The translations under genes and the position numbers were made by a program. The notes under the pieces were generated by a model. The model was not told the origin of the DNA. It saw nothing but the letters and a program-made list of their open reading frames with translations, and made no database searches. A stretch of 64,000 nt of DNA. Origin: Myotis daubentonii (Eukaryota; Chordata; Mammalia; Chiroptera; Vespertilionidae). Shown piece after piece: positions 1 to 10,629 of this stretch; within the stretch, counting starts at the first letter, position 1, and each line of letters opens with the position of its first letter. Location: the NCBI RefSeq assembly GCF_963259705.1, contig NC_081842.1, positions 93,734,433-93,798,432 on the forward strand. The letters are read 5' to 3'.

Positions 1-292
1 TAGGAAATTTTATACTGTAGCAGGATTTAAATACGATATTCAGATATGTAAAAATTTCTAATAGGTGATAAGATCTGCCTCATGCAACCTCATCAAGCCA
101 CAGGGGCAAAGCAGAGGGATGGATTTTTGGCAATTCTGGTAAATTTTGACCAATTTAATAATTTGATTAAATGTTCTTTTTAGAGGATACGTTATCTTCT
201 AATTTCAAATGGTCATGTTTGCATTAGTCTCCTCCTCCTCTCCTCCCTCTCTCTTCCAGATGTTCACAGGAAATAAGACAATTGAGGCAATT

Positions 293-870
293 CTAATGGC
301 AGCAGAGGAGATAGGCTTTGAGTTGGCCTCTTATGTCCTCTTCTGGTTTCTGCAGCAGGACTCTATATCTGTCTAGTTTATAGATGTGTTGGTATCTAAA
401 GTCTGTCAGTGATAAAATTGTCTCCATTCTCCTTGTCTCAGGCAAAGATGGGAAGTCCAACATACAGATTTGCAACACAGGGTTACTGCTAAACTAACTC
501 CCTTTACCAATATTGCCTGGCAACATTCAACTAGTTTCTCAGCTTCCTCTAGGAACACACAGTAATTTTCAATTCCTTCCTTATCCCACTCGGTTTTTTT
601 TTGTTTTTTGTTTTGGTCTAACTTTACTATGTTGCTCAATATTTTCCTGATTGAATTCTCTTTGGACACCCAAATAGAAAGTTAGGCAAAGACCCTATGA
701 CATTGTTTCTCAGCCTATATATTAGTCTTTGGCCTACAGAAGGGTGATCACAGTTCTTTATCTATTTCTCCAAGTGTTTTGACTCCTCCATCCCCCAGTA
801 CCTTGTTGGAAGAAAGGCGGGGTTTCCATTCCTGAAACTGACAAACTATTATCAAAAATTAACGCCTGTG
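293..870 (-). pseudogene. Broken reading frame, unidentified
   Basis: Read on the minus strand, one frame runs from about 870 to 408 with only three internal stops over roughly 150 codons. The part from 669 to 408 is open and contains a charged, coil-like stretch (KKQKKTEWDKEGIENY) followed by FLEEAEKLVECCQ. A second open frame (293-478) takes over in another phase, as a single frameshift would cause. Stops in the upstream part and the phase change argue against a working gene. I do not recognise the protein. It could be a decayed processed pseudogene, an old transposon frame, or chance in moderately GC-rich DNA. No poly(A) tract or target duplication was seen at either edge. Confidence 0.22.
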
Positions 871-1008
871 CAATTTGAAATAATCCCTATTAACATTAAT
901 AGGGCAATTCAAATGAACACAAAGCTAAATATACACCAATCAAAGAAGTAATATGGAAATAAATTTGCATAGCTACAAATGTAAGGCTGATGCTTATTAA
1001 CCCAATTT

Positions 1009-1182
1009 AAAAATGTAACACTACTGACCACCCAAAGTCAAATCATCTTCCATCACCATATTTTTGGCCCCCTTTACCCTTTATGCAATATACATATTAT
1101 ATAAATGTAAGTTTGAAACCCATATGATCTTATTAACTTATTAAAGTCACCCCAATAAATTTAATTTAAAAAATATAACATT
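1009..1182. mobile_element. L1: Short 5'-inverted L1 3' end with target duplication
   Basis: Bases 1023-1085 match the laurasiatherian L1 3' UTR in minus orientation (CCACCCAAAGTCAA, CTTCCATCACCAT). Bases 1086-1168 match the very end of the same UTR in plus orientation (CACCCCAATAAATTTAAT then A-rich). The pair is bracketed by near-identical 14-mers at 1009-1022 and 1169-1182. Opposite orientation of the 5' part inside one target duplication is the mark of twin-primed L1 integration. Confidence 0.6.
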
Positions 1183-2147
1183 GACTATTTAAAAGCAAAT
1201 AACTAGTTTTGTGTTTAAAACCACTTTCTAACTTTGGATGAACTACTCATTACAGAAATTAAATAAAACAAAATATACTAGTACCCATATTTTTTATGAG
1301 TCAAAATAAAGTATAAGATCATTTTTATAGATTGCTTGTGATTACTAGAAAATAAACACCCCTTCAATAAAAATGAATAATATCAAGCAAATTGTGATAA
1401 ATGTCTGATGCCTGAAATTCCACCCACAGTTCTCTATTTACTAATCTAAGGATTGATACTTGTATGGATCCTACACTCCTCTGAGAATAAAAGCCATTAT
1501 CAGCCAATTAGGCTTTAGTATGGAGGAGCTTTCAGTTCTCAAATGTAAAGGAGTGCATTAGCAGAATGGGAAAAGATAAATTGTCATACTTTAAAAGCAT
1601 TGGTTGACTTCAGCAAATATAGTAATTAAAAAGAAATGATACTTAATCAAAATAATTTTGATGAAATAAAATATCTGTAGTAATTTAAACCAAGTTTACT
1701 TATTTGCTTCATTTTTCAAAAACAAATGGCACATGTAAAATAAAAAAAATGTATATAAGATTAAAATATTTGATGATCATCTTGCATTTCTCAAGTTGGA
1801 TAGTTATCATTTTTTATATTTGCTGGCATTTTAACTTAATAGTCCTGAGAAGTATGCCCTTAAAGCAGGATAGATTTACTTAATGGATTTTGGTTTCATC
1901 ATATTATTTTTGCTTTTATTCAACACTTCAAATAAGGAAATATTCCAAGTGTTGTGTACAACCAGTCATTGTCATTAGTTAAAATTAATTTTGCATATAT
2001 GCTATACAGTGTACCCAGAGGCAGCTACAATAGACGTTAGCCATATATCTCTTCAAAAGGAAGTGTCAAACATATTGCTATGATGGCAAAACATTAGCAG
2101 CAGCTTAGATAATACCAATGGAAAGATGTCCTTTGTTTCAGACACTT

Positions 2148-2201
<54 letters not shown>

Positions 2202-3877
2202 TAGTATAATCTTTCCCAGCAGATCTGTTCTTAGTAAAACATTTGTGAGTATTCAAGTTAGTACAGCAGTACTAAACTTTTAGACTTTCTAGAAAAATAA
2301 ACAAAAGTCTAAGAGGCTGTGAAATTTATTTTGTCTAGAAGTGTAGATATGTGGTAGGTAGTATTTGATTTCAACTGAAGTAAATGTAGATTAAATGACA
2401 TATGAGGAAACTCAAGATTAAATTATTATGTGTCACAGTTACTTATTGAAAAACATTGCTATGAATTACAAACCTCCATGTTCTGAATTCATTACACAAG
2501 TCCTTAAAGTTGCTAAAACTTTTAAGTTTCTCCTCTCCCATTAATTTTTAATCACTAGGCAATACCTGTTTGGTCCCTGGGGTAAATGCTGATGATACTA
2601 TCAGGCAATGGTAGGACATGCTGGAGACTATTGCGTTAACAACTACTGATTTTCTGAAACTGGGAAGTGCTGTCATATACACTCTCATAAATACTGGTTG
2701 CAATCTTAAACCCAAGACAAGTATGTCTTAGAGAAAAATTTAAATGGAAACAATACAAGGGAAAAAAAATTCTGATCTGCATCACAAGCTGTTGGGCAAC
2801 CCTAAATAGGATATAAACTATGACTGTAAAATGCAAATATGTTCATTCTTTTACAATTATTTTGCTTAATTGTACTTGAATGTGGTAAATTATATTTTGT
2901 TCCTACAAATTAGTGCAATGTTGGAGAGTTGTAATTTGTAAGTTATTTTTTAGACTTTTTTTTTCAGAAATAAATCCTCTTCAGAAGAGACTAATCCCTG
3001 CAGGTACAGCATTCCTATCAGCCTTCTCAGGTGGGAGCCATTAAAAATATATGCTATTTTATGTTAGGCATAGGCCCAGGGATCTCAGAACTCCCCAGTG
3101 ACATTTCCATATCAGATCTTCTGTTCCCTTTCTCAAGCACCTTTGTTCAGGAAAGACTATCCTATACATTTCTGTTATCCTCGTATCACAGGTTCACGCT
3201 GTCAGTTATTGTCATCCCTCATTAATAGAGGACATTAGAATATGTTTCCACTCCTCTTTTACCATTCTCATTTCCATTTCTACCATTTTTTCTGGTTTTG
3301 CTGTAGCTTTTGGCTTCCTATTTTACAGTGCAAGAGTTCATAGTGGTGATCCTCATCCTTCAATTTATATTGAAGATTAGGGCATGGCTAAGAACTTGTA
3401 ACTGGAGTGCTTGCTGGTGCTCTCATCAGCCATGATCTTCCCTCTTTTCATAAGGAGACAGTAACATGTCAGGGCCTTTCACTGGGACCTCTAAGTGCTT
3501 AGACCCCCTTTATCTGATGAAGCAACATTTATATGTATATCAATACATTTGAAGTTGAATAAAGGAAACAAATTGAAAGTTTGACTCTTTGGCATACAAT
3601 GTTTTATTACATCTTCCAGCTCCCACACCTGACTTCTGCTCTGCCTGGCCTTCCCATTCTGGAGCTTCTCTGGGTCTGTCCAGTGGAGACATGATTCTGG
3701 TTTCCTTGAGGACAATGTTGTAGTTTTCAATTTTGTAGTTTCACAAATTGCTGGCATTATATATTTTATATTTAGGTTTTTACAAAAACCCCCTGTTTTA
3801 GCCCATGAGTCATCCCAATTTTCAATATGATTAGTGATTTCAGACTTTCAGGGATCTAGGAGGCGAGTCCACAAACT
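1183..3877. other. AT-rich DNA without recognised gene
   Basis: Apart from the CA microsatellite I see no conserved frame, SINE, L1 or Helitron signature here. Short open frames (for example 3031-3225 plus, 3491-3757 minus) show no recognisable domain. Confidence 0.5.
2150..2197. repeat. (CA)n microsatellite
   Basis: About 23 uninterrupted CA units between single-copy-looking flanks. Confidence 0.97.
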
Positions 3878-4020
3878 TCTTCTATTTCATTTATAGCTGA
3901 CATACAATATTATATTAGTTTCAGGTGTACAACATAGTGATTAGGCTTTTATATACCTTACAAAGTGGTCACTCCAATAAGTCTAGTAGCTACCTGACAC
4001 TATCCATATATATTACAATA
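3878..4020 (-). mobile_element. L1: L1 3' UTR, left part, split by a Helitron
   Basis: The stretch GACATACAATATTATATTAG followed by TTTCAGGTGTACAAC is the reverse complement of the common laurasiatherian L1 3' UTR. It stops at TTACAATA exactly where the next Helitron begins. The UTR resumes at about 5053 with ATTGACTATA, so one L1 end is split by the Helitron. Confidence 0.7.
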
Positions 4021-4358
4021 CTAGAGGCCTAGTGCACAAAATTCATGCACTGGAGGGGGGGGGTCCCTCAGCCCAGCCTGCCCGCTCTCACAGTCAGGGA
4101 GCCCTCAGGGGATGTCTTACTGACAGCTTAGGCCCGCTCCCCACAGGGCCTACGCCACAGTCTGGCATTGCTCTGCGGGAGGCGACCAGGCTGATCAGGG
4201 GAAGTCACCATCCCCATCAACCTGCTGCTGCTGCCACTGCTGGCCACTGCAGCCACCAAGGTATTTTCATAAACATGGACTCCAGTCCCTTCACCACGAA
4301 AAAAATGACAACTTTCTTTAGGCATTTTCAAGATGTCTTTTTCATAGGATATGACATT

Positions 4359-4621
4359 TCTTTCTTTTTTTTTTTTTTTTTATCCTCACCTAAGGATATT
4401 TTTCCATTGATTTTTAGAGAGCATGGAAGAGAGAGGGAAAGACAGAGAGAAACATCAATGTGAGAGGAACACTTTGGTTAGTTGTCTCCTGCATGAGCCT
4501 GACCTGGGCCCCAGCCAGGGAGGAGCCTGCAACCTAGGTACATGCCCTTGATCAGAATTCAAACCTGGACCCTGCAGTCCCCAGGCCGAGGCTCTATCCA
4601 CTGAGCCAAACTGAGTAGGGC
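4359..4621 (-). mobile_element. VES: VES SINE inside the Helitron
   Basis: Poly(T) at 4361-4381 is the reverse-complement tail. The tRNA-related head with TGGCTCAG-like A-box sequence lies near 4600. It is flanked by the perfect 13-bp duplication AGGATATGACATT at 4346-4358 and 4622-4634, which is Helitron sequence, so the SINE inserted into a Helitron. It belongs to a VES variant whose body has an extra GGGCCCCAGCCAGGGAGG-like segment. Confidence 0.92.
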
Positions 4622-4990
4622 AGGATATGACATTGCTTAGCCCCGCCAACAGTGGACCTTAGTTTTTTCCTCCAGGAGTGAGGTGGAAAAATCCTAGATC
4701 ACCCTCTTGGATTCTTATTACCCAAATTACCAAGAACACTGCGAGTGGTGTACCAGAAGCTTAGCCAATGAGCAGTCAGAAAAGGTGTTTCCTTTGCAGC
4801 TCATGTGCAGAGACAGGACTGCTGGCATGCGGTGGCTGGCAGGCACCCTTCTCTGTCTCCAGTCTGGGCCTGCTCAAGCCTCTGCGGCATCCGTGGCTTG
4901 CCTCACTTCCCACACAGTCCCCTCCCACTCACCTGCATGCGCAGCCTCCTCCTGAGCGTTCATGACGTTATGGTGTCCTGAACAATTTGC

Positions 4991-4995
<5 letters not shown>

Positions 4996-5042
<47 letters not shown>
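4996..5042. repeat. (TA)n microsatellite
   Basis: About 22 TA units at the 5' end of the Helitron, probably grown from its TATATATAA-like terminus. Confidence 0.95.
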
Positions 5043-5049
<7 letters not shown>

Positions 5050-5052
5050 ATA

Positions 5053-5090
5053 TAATTGACTATACTTATTATAGCAAGTACCTTGTTTTC
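5053..5090 (-). mobile_element. L1: L1 3' UTR, right part
   Basis: ATTGACTATACTTATTATAG continues the L1 3' UTR interrupted at 4020. The downstream limit is unclear because the following 100 bases are diverged. Confidence 0.45.
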
Positions 5091-5639
5091 ATTCCTCTGC
5101 CCTTCTAATCAATTATAGCTGCTTGGTTTTCCTTCCTTTAAATAGAGTATTTTTTGTTGTTATTTATCCACACAGGTATTTTATATAAATACTAGTGGCC
5201 CGGTGCACAAAAATTTGTGCACTCGGGGGCTGGGGGGAGTGTCCCTCAGCCCGGCCTGCACCCTCTCCAATCTGGGACCCCTGGAAGGATGTCCTACTGC
5301 TGGTTTATAGGGATCGGGCCCAAACTGGCAGTTGAACATCCCTCTCACAATCTGGGACTGCTGGCTCCTAACCACTCACCTGCCTGCCTGCCTGATTGCC
5401 CCTAACCACTCTGCCTGCCAGCGTGCTTGCCCCCAACTTCCCCCTGCCACCAGCCTACTTGCCCCCAAATGCTGCCCCCCCCCCCAGCCTGATCAGCCCC
5501 AACTTCCCCCTGTACCAGTGTGCTCACCCCAACTACTCCCCCTGCCGGCCTGCTTGCCCCTAACTACCCCCACCCCCTGCTGGCCTACTTGTCCCCAACT
5601 GTCCCCCTGCTGGCCTGCTCACTCCAAGTGGCTCCATAT

Positions 5640-6170
5640 TCTATTCCAACTCTGTCCTTTCCACTCCTAAGTTAATTCCGTGTCCTTAATATGTGGTTAT
5701 GAGATGTCTCTGTGACTGAGCTGGGAAACCTTTCATGTTTCTCTTTCCTTCCCTTTCATCTCAAGATAACTGAACTCTGCGGTTTGTGTGGGACGAAAGG
5801 CCCTGGGAATACAATGCTGAGCCCCCTGAACTCATTTTATTCTTTATTGTATTATTTGATTCTTGGGGCTGAATTAAACATGAAAACAGAAGAAAATATA
5901 CCCTTAGATATAGAATCTGAGTCATTACCCGGAGATTTCTGTGGTAGTTAACACTGAGGCATGAGACACATGTGTTTATTGGTCAATTTCCTCAACTATG
6001 GAACGAAGGTTGATCCTGCCCCTCGGATCCTTTGGAGGTTGGATATGATGCATCCAGAGGGATTAACTGGCAGCTCTGAGAATAAGATCAGACACTTGTT
6101 TCCTTTACCCAGACAGAGTTAGAAAAACACAATTCCTTTTATCATAACAGCAGCAAGGGCCATGCCTGTG
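5640..6170. other. Candidate captured host DNA inside Helitron
   Basis: Base composition drops from C/G-rich Helitron sequence to ordinary AT-richer DNA. Around 5984-6060 it looks like the 3' half of a MIR (TTTCCTCAACTATGGAA, then GGATATGATGCA). A 79-codon open frame (5712-5951, plus) ends in a stop and has no recognised domain. An old MIR inside a young Helitron would mean host DNA was picked up. Confidence 0.5.
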
Positions 6171-6179
6171 GGAGGAGGA

Positions 6180-6545
6180 GCAGGGAACCAGGGCTTCCCC
6201 CTTGCTCCTTCCCTGCCCTCCCTGCCTCCGTCCCTGCACTGGTCCAGCTGCTATGGTATGGTGGAACCCCTCAACTCAGGCTCTAGCCCTGCCCATGTCA
6301 CAGAAAGGAGCATGCGCACTTCTTGCAGACACAGAAGCAGCTGTGGAGTAGGGAGGTGGTGGTTATTCCCCTGAGCAGGTACTGAAGTCCTTGTTGAAGT
6401 CTCCACTCCAAAGCCTTCGAGTCCTGGGAGGCTGCGCAGTGGAGGTGCCACATTCCTTTCAGTAGAAACTGAAGATTGATAGGAGCCTGCCAGCTGAGGG
6501 GAAGGACCAGGAGGTCTGCCTTGTGCCCATTCCCAGTCCACAGTC
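6180..6545 (-). other. Helitron module shared with 19072-19505
   Basis: Blocks such as CCCCTCAACTCAGGCTCTRG, GTAGGGAGGTGG, GGAGGCTGCGCAGTGGAGGTG (here and near 19380) and GACCAGGAGGTCTGCCT occur in the same order and spacing near 19.1-19.5 kb. Open frames on the minus strand (for example 6251-6772) span it but are not conserved in frame between the copies. Confidence 0.75.
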
Positions 6546-6594
6546 CCGCTTTGCTGGTGGAGCCTCCTGAGTCCAACTCCCATGGCCTGGGCCA

Positions 6595-7010
6595 CAGGGG
6601 CCAGGGTCAATGCCATCTCCATGTTCCCTCTGAGCCCCTTGTGGATGGCTGGGGCTGCACTCAGGAAGGGCTGTACACAGAGCGGGCTGCACACGGGCGG
6701 GGACCCCTGCCGTCCCCATGTTCTGCCTGAGCTCTCCCCCAATGGTCTGGCCTTACACAGAGCAGGCTGCACACGGGGCGGGGGCCCCTGTCATCCCCAT
6801 GTTCTGCCTGAGCTCCGCCCCGATGGCCTGGCCGCACATGGAGCGGGCTGCACACCGGGCGGGGACCCCGCCTTCACCGCTTTCCCCCTGAGCTCCACAC
6901 CAATGGCCTGGTCGCACATGGAGTGGGCTGCACACGGGGCGGGGGCCCCTGTCATCCCCATGTTCCGCCTGATCTCCACACCGATGGCCTGGCCGCACAG
7001 GGGGCGGGGC
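6595..7010. repeat. 80-81 bp minisatellite in Helitron
   Basis: Four to five imperfect units. The block GCGGGCTGCACAC recurs at about 6683, 6763, 6843 and 6923, a period of 80-81 bp. The units are CpG-rich. Open frames here (6582-7073 plus, 6791-7126 minus) are by-products of the array. Confidence 0.88.
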
Positions 7011-7147
7011 CCCATCATCGCCTCCTTCTGTTTGAGCCCCAGGGCCACTTTTGCCTTGCCACCCAGCTCATAGCTGCCACTTTGGTTTCCGATCACCATT
7101 TGGCAGGTGACTTCTTCCCCTTTCACCTCCCAGCATTGCGCCTACAT

Positions 7148-7260
7148 ATGCAAATTAACCGCCATCTTTGTTGGCGGTTAACCGCTATCTTTGTTGGCAG
7201 TTAATTTGCGTATTGCCCTGATTAGCCAATGGGAAGGGTAGCGGTCGTATGCCAATTACC
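7148..7260 (-). promoter_or_regulatory. Helitron 5' module with CCAAT, octamer and hairpin repeats
   Basis: Two 23-bp tandem units (7159-7181, 7182-7204) each contain an inverted repeat of ACCGCCA...TGGCGGT type. They are flanked by inverted ATTTGCAT/ATGCAAAT-like octamers, and GCCAATGGG lies at about 7226. The same module occurs in plus orientation at the start of the elements at 30731 and 43740. A regulatory role is inferred from motif content only. Confidence 0.4.
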
Positions 7261-7284
7261 ATGTTTCTCTTTTATTAGATAGGA

Positions 7285-8135
7285 TTATTCCTATATATTT
7301 TATTAAATGTGGGTGGAAAGATACTGATATTTATGATTAATTAGTATAATTTACTAAGAGCCTGACCAATGGTTGGACAGTGGTCCAGTAAATTTTTAAT
7401 TTGTGGAAATAGTTTTATGCTTTCTAGGACATTGTGTATGTCACTAGAAAAGTTCAATATATGAATCATCCAGAAATATCTATCTAAGTATTAATGTATT
7501 AATAACGATATTATTATTGAAAAATTCTCACATTAATAATTCTTGGGTCTTTTAATATAGAATTTGATTTTACAAAATCTTTCTGAGTCTTTTAGCTATT
7601 TGCCAAAAATATTCCTAAATATCAAGATCAGACATTTAAATATAATTTTTCCTCTATCAAAAATAAAATGTTTTTCAATGAAAAGAGGCATTTTATTTTT
7701 GTAAAATTTAATGAAATGTATTCCTTCACCTTTTATACCCACACCATTGCTGTCAGAAGAAATTATAGTTTTTAATTTGAAGGAAATTACAAACAAGAAA
7801 CACCATGATATTTTATCCCTAAGTGTGGGGGAAAGAAAGCACCATTATTTTGGAATATATTAATAAGTCAATACCACTTGATTTATTACTAAAATACTTC
7901 ATAAAATGGCAATTAAAATAACTCTAGCTATGGATACACTTCTTACTAAAAGCATGACTCAATTCTGATACATTAAGACTCTCTCTGTCAAATGTCGCTT
8001 ATCAATTCCAGATGCTAAAGATGCCACTTGCAATAAAAAAATTAAATAAACTTTATTATCTTGATCATCATTATTTCATTTCATAATGCAGGCATAAAAG
8101 TTATTTATATATTTTACAGATGATCATATAAAGTA
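7285..8135. other. AT-rich DNA, nothing recognised
   Basis: No repeat signature or convincing frame. The 66-codon frame at 7596-7796 (minus) is in AT-rich DNA and has no recognisable motif. Confidence 0.5.
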
Positions 8136-8353
8136 TCTATATATATAAAAGGCTAATATGCAATGTGTCCCCTTGGGAGTTCGACCGAGAGACTCGGAGT
8201 TCAATTGCTCGCTATGTAATGTGCTGACCACCAGGGAGCAGTGCGGAACAAAGGATGGCCCCAGCTGGCAGCCAGAAGGCCCTGATTAGTCCTGATTGCT
8301 GGCCAGGCCTAGGGACCCAACCCATGCACAAATTTTGTGCACTGGGCCTCTAG
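8136..8353 (+). mobile_element. HeliBat-like: 218-bp Helitron
   Basis: It starts TCTATATATATAAAAGGC after A8135. It ends with hairpin GCACAAATTTTGTGC, then CACTGGGCCTCTAG before T8354. It contains one GACCACCAGGGAGCAG (CTCF-like) block at 8226-8241. Confidence 0.95.
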
Positions 8354-9786
8354 TATGTTATATATCTAAACAATCTTTATATTAGTCTCTTTGGACACAT
8401 TTCTCATTAAAATGATTTATATGAAAGTATATTCTATAAAAATTTCAGGACTATTTCACTTTAATTACTTATAAAAGGAGAAAGTAGAAAATTTAAATCT
8501 GGAATGTGAATTGTTGAGGGTTATATCTCTGTGTGTTTGTTCTCAGTTACCTCAACATTAAGCTCTAGGATCTATAATTTTATAGCCAGGAGCCAACCTC
8601 AGCAATGAATCAGGTTTAAAATCCAGCAGCTCTGAAAAGAATTCCAAATGACAGCTTCATCAGAAATAAAGGATGAAGATATAAGTTTTTACAGCCATTG
8701 GGAACAAAAGTAAAGCAAGTTCTCAAGCCCAGAAGAGAGATAAAGAACAAGTTTACCATGGATTCTTTCAGTTTCCCATTGGAAGGGATAACTACTCTAA
8801 GCTACCCCTTTCTGGTATGTTTTTATGGGAAGAAGTACAAATAAAGTATGCCCAGGAAAGGCCTGTGGAAAGTAACAGAAACTGAACTTATGTTATACTT
8901 AGGGTACTCTCATTCCTCACATAGGGCACTTCAAGTGAAAAACTGATGGGAGAGAGCATGTATTTGTTAGGATACAGTATAAAAATTCAATGCAATGACA
9001 AGAAAGAAACTTACAATATTAGTCCTACTTGAAGCAGAAATTCTTGAACATGAAAGATGAAAATTCTAGCTAATACCTGGATTCTTATTTATTCTTAGAG
9101 ACTGTAAAATGTGAGATAAAGTTATTCCATGAAAATGACTAGCTTAGTGAAACAAAGAGCTTCTAAAAATAGTTTAGTGACAGAATATATCTAATTCAAA
9201 AATCTCACAGATGTCAGTAGAGATATTGGCCTGCGATTTAACTTTTTAAGGAAATTAAGCACAAAGATGGTCATGCATTGATAATAATTTTTTTAAAAAA
9301 AATTAACTAGGGTATCTCTCCCATTAGGTTAGGATTACAAAGACAGCCAGATAGAATATATTTTTATGGAATATATAGATTCCATAATTATATATATACA
9401 CAGTGAGAGCAGGGATGGCAAGTACATAGCTGTATGTGTAGAGAGGAAGATGAGTATTCAAGTCTAAATTTTATGCCTTAAATGAAAATTATCTCAAGCA
9501 ATAGATTGAACTCAATGAATAGATTAGTTTATGTCAATTTTTGAATTATGAGTTCATGCAGTAGAAAACATTACTATTAACATTTATATGGCCCCAAACT
9601 TCTGAATCCACAAGGTTGGTTTAAAAGAAGAGTCTAATTCTTACAATATATCCCAGTTATAGCATCTTCATTTCTAAGGTGAAGTAGCTCTCCCATATTT
9701 GGGAATAATTTTGTAAGCAAGGAGATATTGGACAATTAAGAAAATGAAATTATTACTTATGTATGTTAATGAATGTATCCTAAGCA
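8354..9786. other. Single-copy-looking DNA
   Basis: Nothing recognised on either strand. No long frame is present. Confidence 0.5.
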
Positions 9787-9834
9787 TTTAGAATTTTTAT
9801 AATATTGCAAAGTAAGATATTAAAAATATAGATA
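9787..9834. repeat. Local duplicate A (pairs with 10630-10677)
   Basis: 48 bp matching 10630-10677 with one difference by eye. Confidence 0.9.
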
Positions 9835-9837
9835 AAT

Positions 9838-10050
9838 GGGTAGGAAGAATAAGGGTTTAAGAAGTATAAATTGGTAATTATAAAGAGTCATGGGATATTA
9901 CGTACAGCCTAGGAAATATACGTATGCTGTCAGGTAGGTACTAGACTTATCAGGGTGATTACTTCATAAGTTGTATAAATGTTAATCACCATGTTGCACA
10001 TCTGAAACTAATATAATATGTCAAGTATATGAAAAAATTAAATTATTTAA
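9838..10050 (+). mobile_element. L1: L1 3' end
   Basis: GGTACTAGACTTATCAGGGT, then ATGTTGCACATCTGAAAC and TAATATAATATGTCAA, ending in an A-rich tail, is the plus-strand laurasiatherian L1 3' UTR. It is 5'-truncated and lies between duplicates A and B. Confidence 0.75.
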
Positions 10051-10058
10051 AAAAACAC

Positions 10059-10127
10059 ACAAAAATATCTGCCTTAATAACCTGATGATAAAAGCAATAT
10101 TATTGTGATTAAATTAAATGAATATTT
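10059..10127. repeat. Local duplicate B (pairs with 11546-11608)
   Basis: Both copies share ACAAAAATATCTGCCTT and ATGATAAAAGCAAT. They differ by a few substitutions and a 6-bp gap. Similarity may extend about 30 bp to the left through A-rich sequence. Confidence 0.85.
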
Positions 10128-10629
10128 AGCTAATTGCAATAGGACTTAAAAATAATATAAAGTTGACCCAAAGTATAATCTGGCATTTTTTCTTGAGATA
10201 ATCAGTCAATAATTTAAAATAATGATGAAAGAACAATTGCAGAAATATTATTTATTTTCACATGCTTATAATTAAAATAAAGTAAATCTTTTAATGCCTT
10301 TCATCTTAAGCAAATATGTTGTAGCTGATGCTACAAGATAGTTTTGATTGAGTTTACATATTTTCAAAATATAGCATGATCATAGAAAAATTCCCGGTAG
10401 TTCATACAGAATTACTAATATAATGTTTTCTTCCAAATATACTTAAAATCATTGAATGTTGCATGAGGCAAGTATCATATGTTGAAAAAAATAAATTATT
10501 TTCTCGGATGTTATTTAGCTTAACCCAATGCAGTATTCATAGTCACATAATAAGACCAACTCTATTTTTATGTACACATGTACTTCTCCTAATTTGTCAG
10601 TTTATATTTAAATTTAGGTAACATATGAA

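Larger units (their letters stand above)
4021..5052 (-). mobile_element. HeliBat-like: Helitron carrying an internal VES SINE (copy 1)
   Basis: The 3' end is canonical on the minus strand: CTAG at the plus-strand left edge after host A4020, then the hairpin GTGCACAAAATTCATGCAC. The body is GC-rich. The 5' end still shows ATATGCAAATTGTTCAGGAC (reverse complement), but the terminal TC and TAATAAAAG are replaced by a TA microsatellite at 4996-5042, so the right edge is approximate. A VES SINE lies inside at 4359-4621. The same composite, with the SINE at the same place, is at 42270-43157. The insertion site is an L1 3' UTR that continues to the right. Confidence 0.85.
5192..7284 (-). mobile_element. 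HeliBat-like: 2.1-kb Helitron with host-like cargo
   Basis: Both termini are intact. On the minus strand the element starts TCCTATCTAATAAAAGAG (7284 leftwards) and ends with the hairpin GTGCACAAATTTTTGTGCAC, then CCGGGCCACTAG. It sits between host A5191 and T7285, as Helitrons do. From its 5' end it holds a CCAAT/octamer module (7140-7260), an 80-bp minisatellite (about 6595-7010), a module shared with 19072-19505 (6180-6545), an AT-richer host-like segment (about 5640-6170) and a degenerate roughly 30-bp C-rich tandem (5390-5630). No Rep or helicase reading frame is visible, so it is non-autonomous. Confidence 0.9.

Noticed and set aside
4996..5042. AT-rich replication origin
   Set aside because: A simple TA microsatellite at a Helitron terminus; no further evidence.
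6582..7126. Long overlapping frames of up to 173 codons in the 6.25-7.13 kb region on both strands
   Set aside because: They sit in the 80-bp minisatellite and GC-rich Helitron DNA, overlap on both strands and share no domain with any protein I know.
9360..9410. Small palindrome GGAATATATAGATTCC
   Set aside because: Short and expected by chance in AT-rich DNA; no repeat context.
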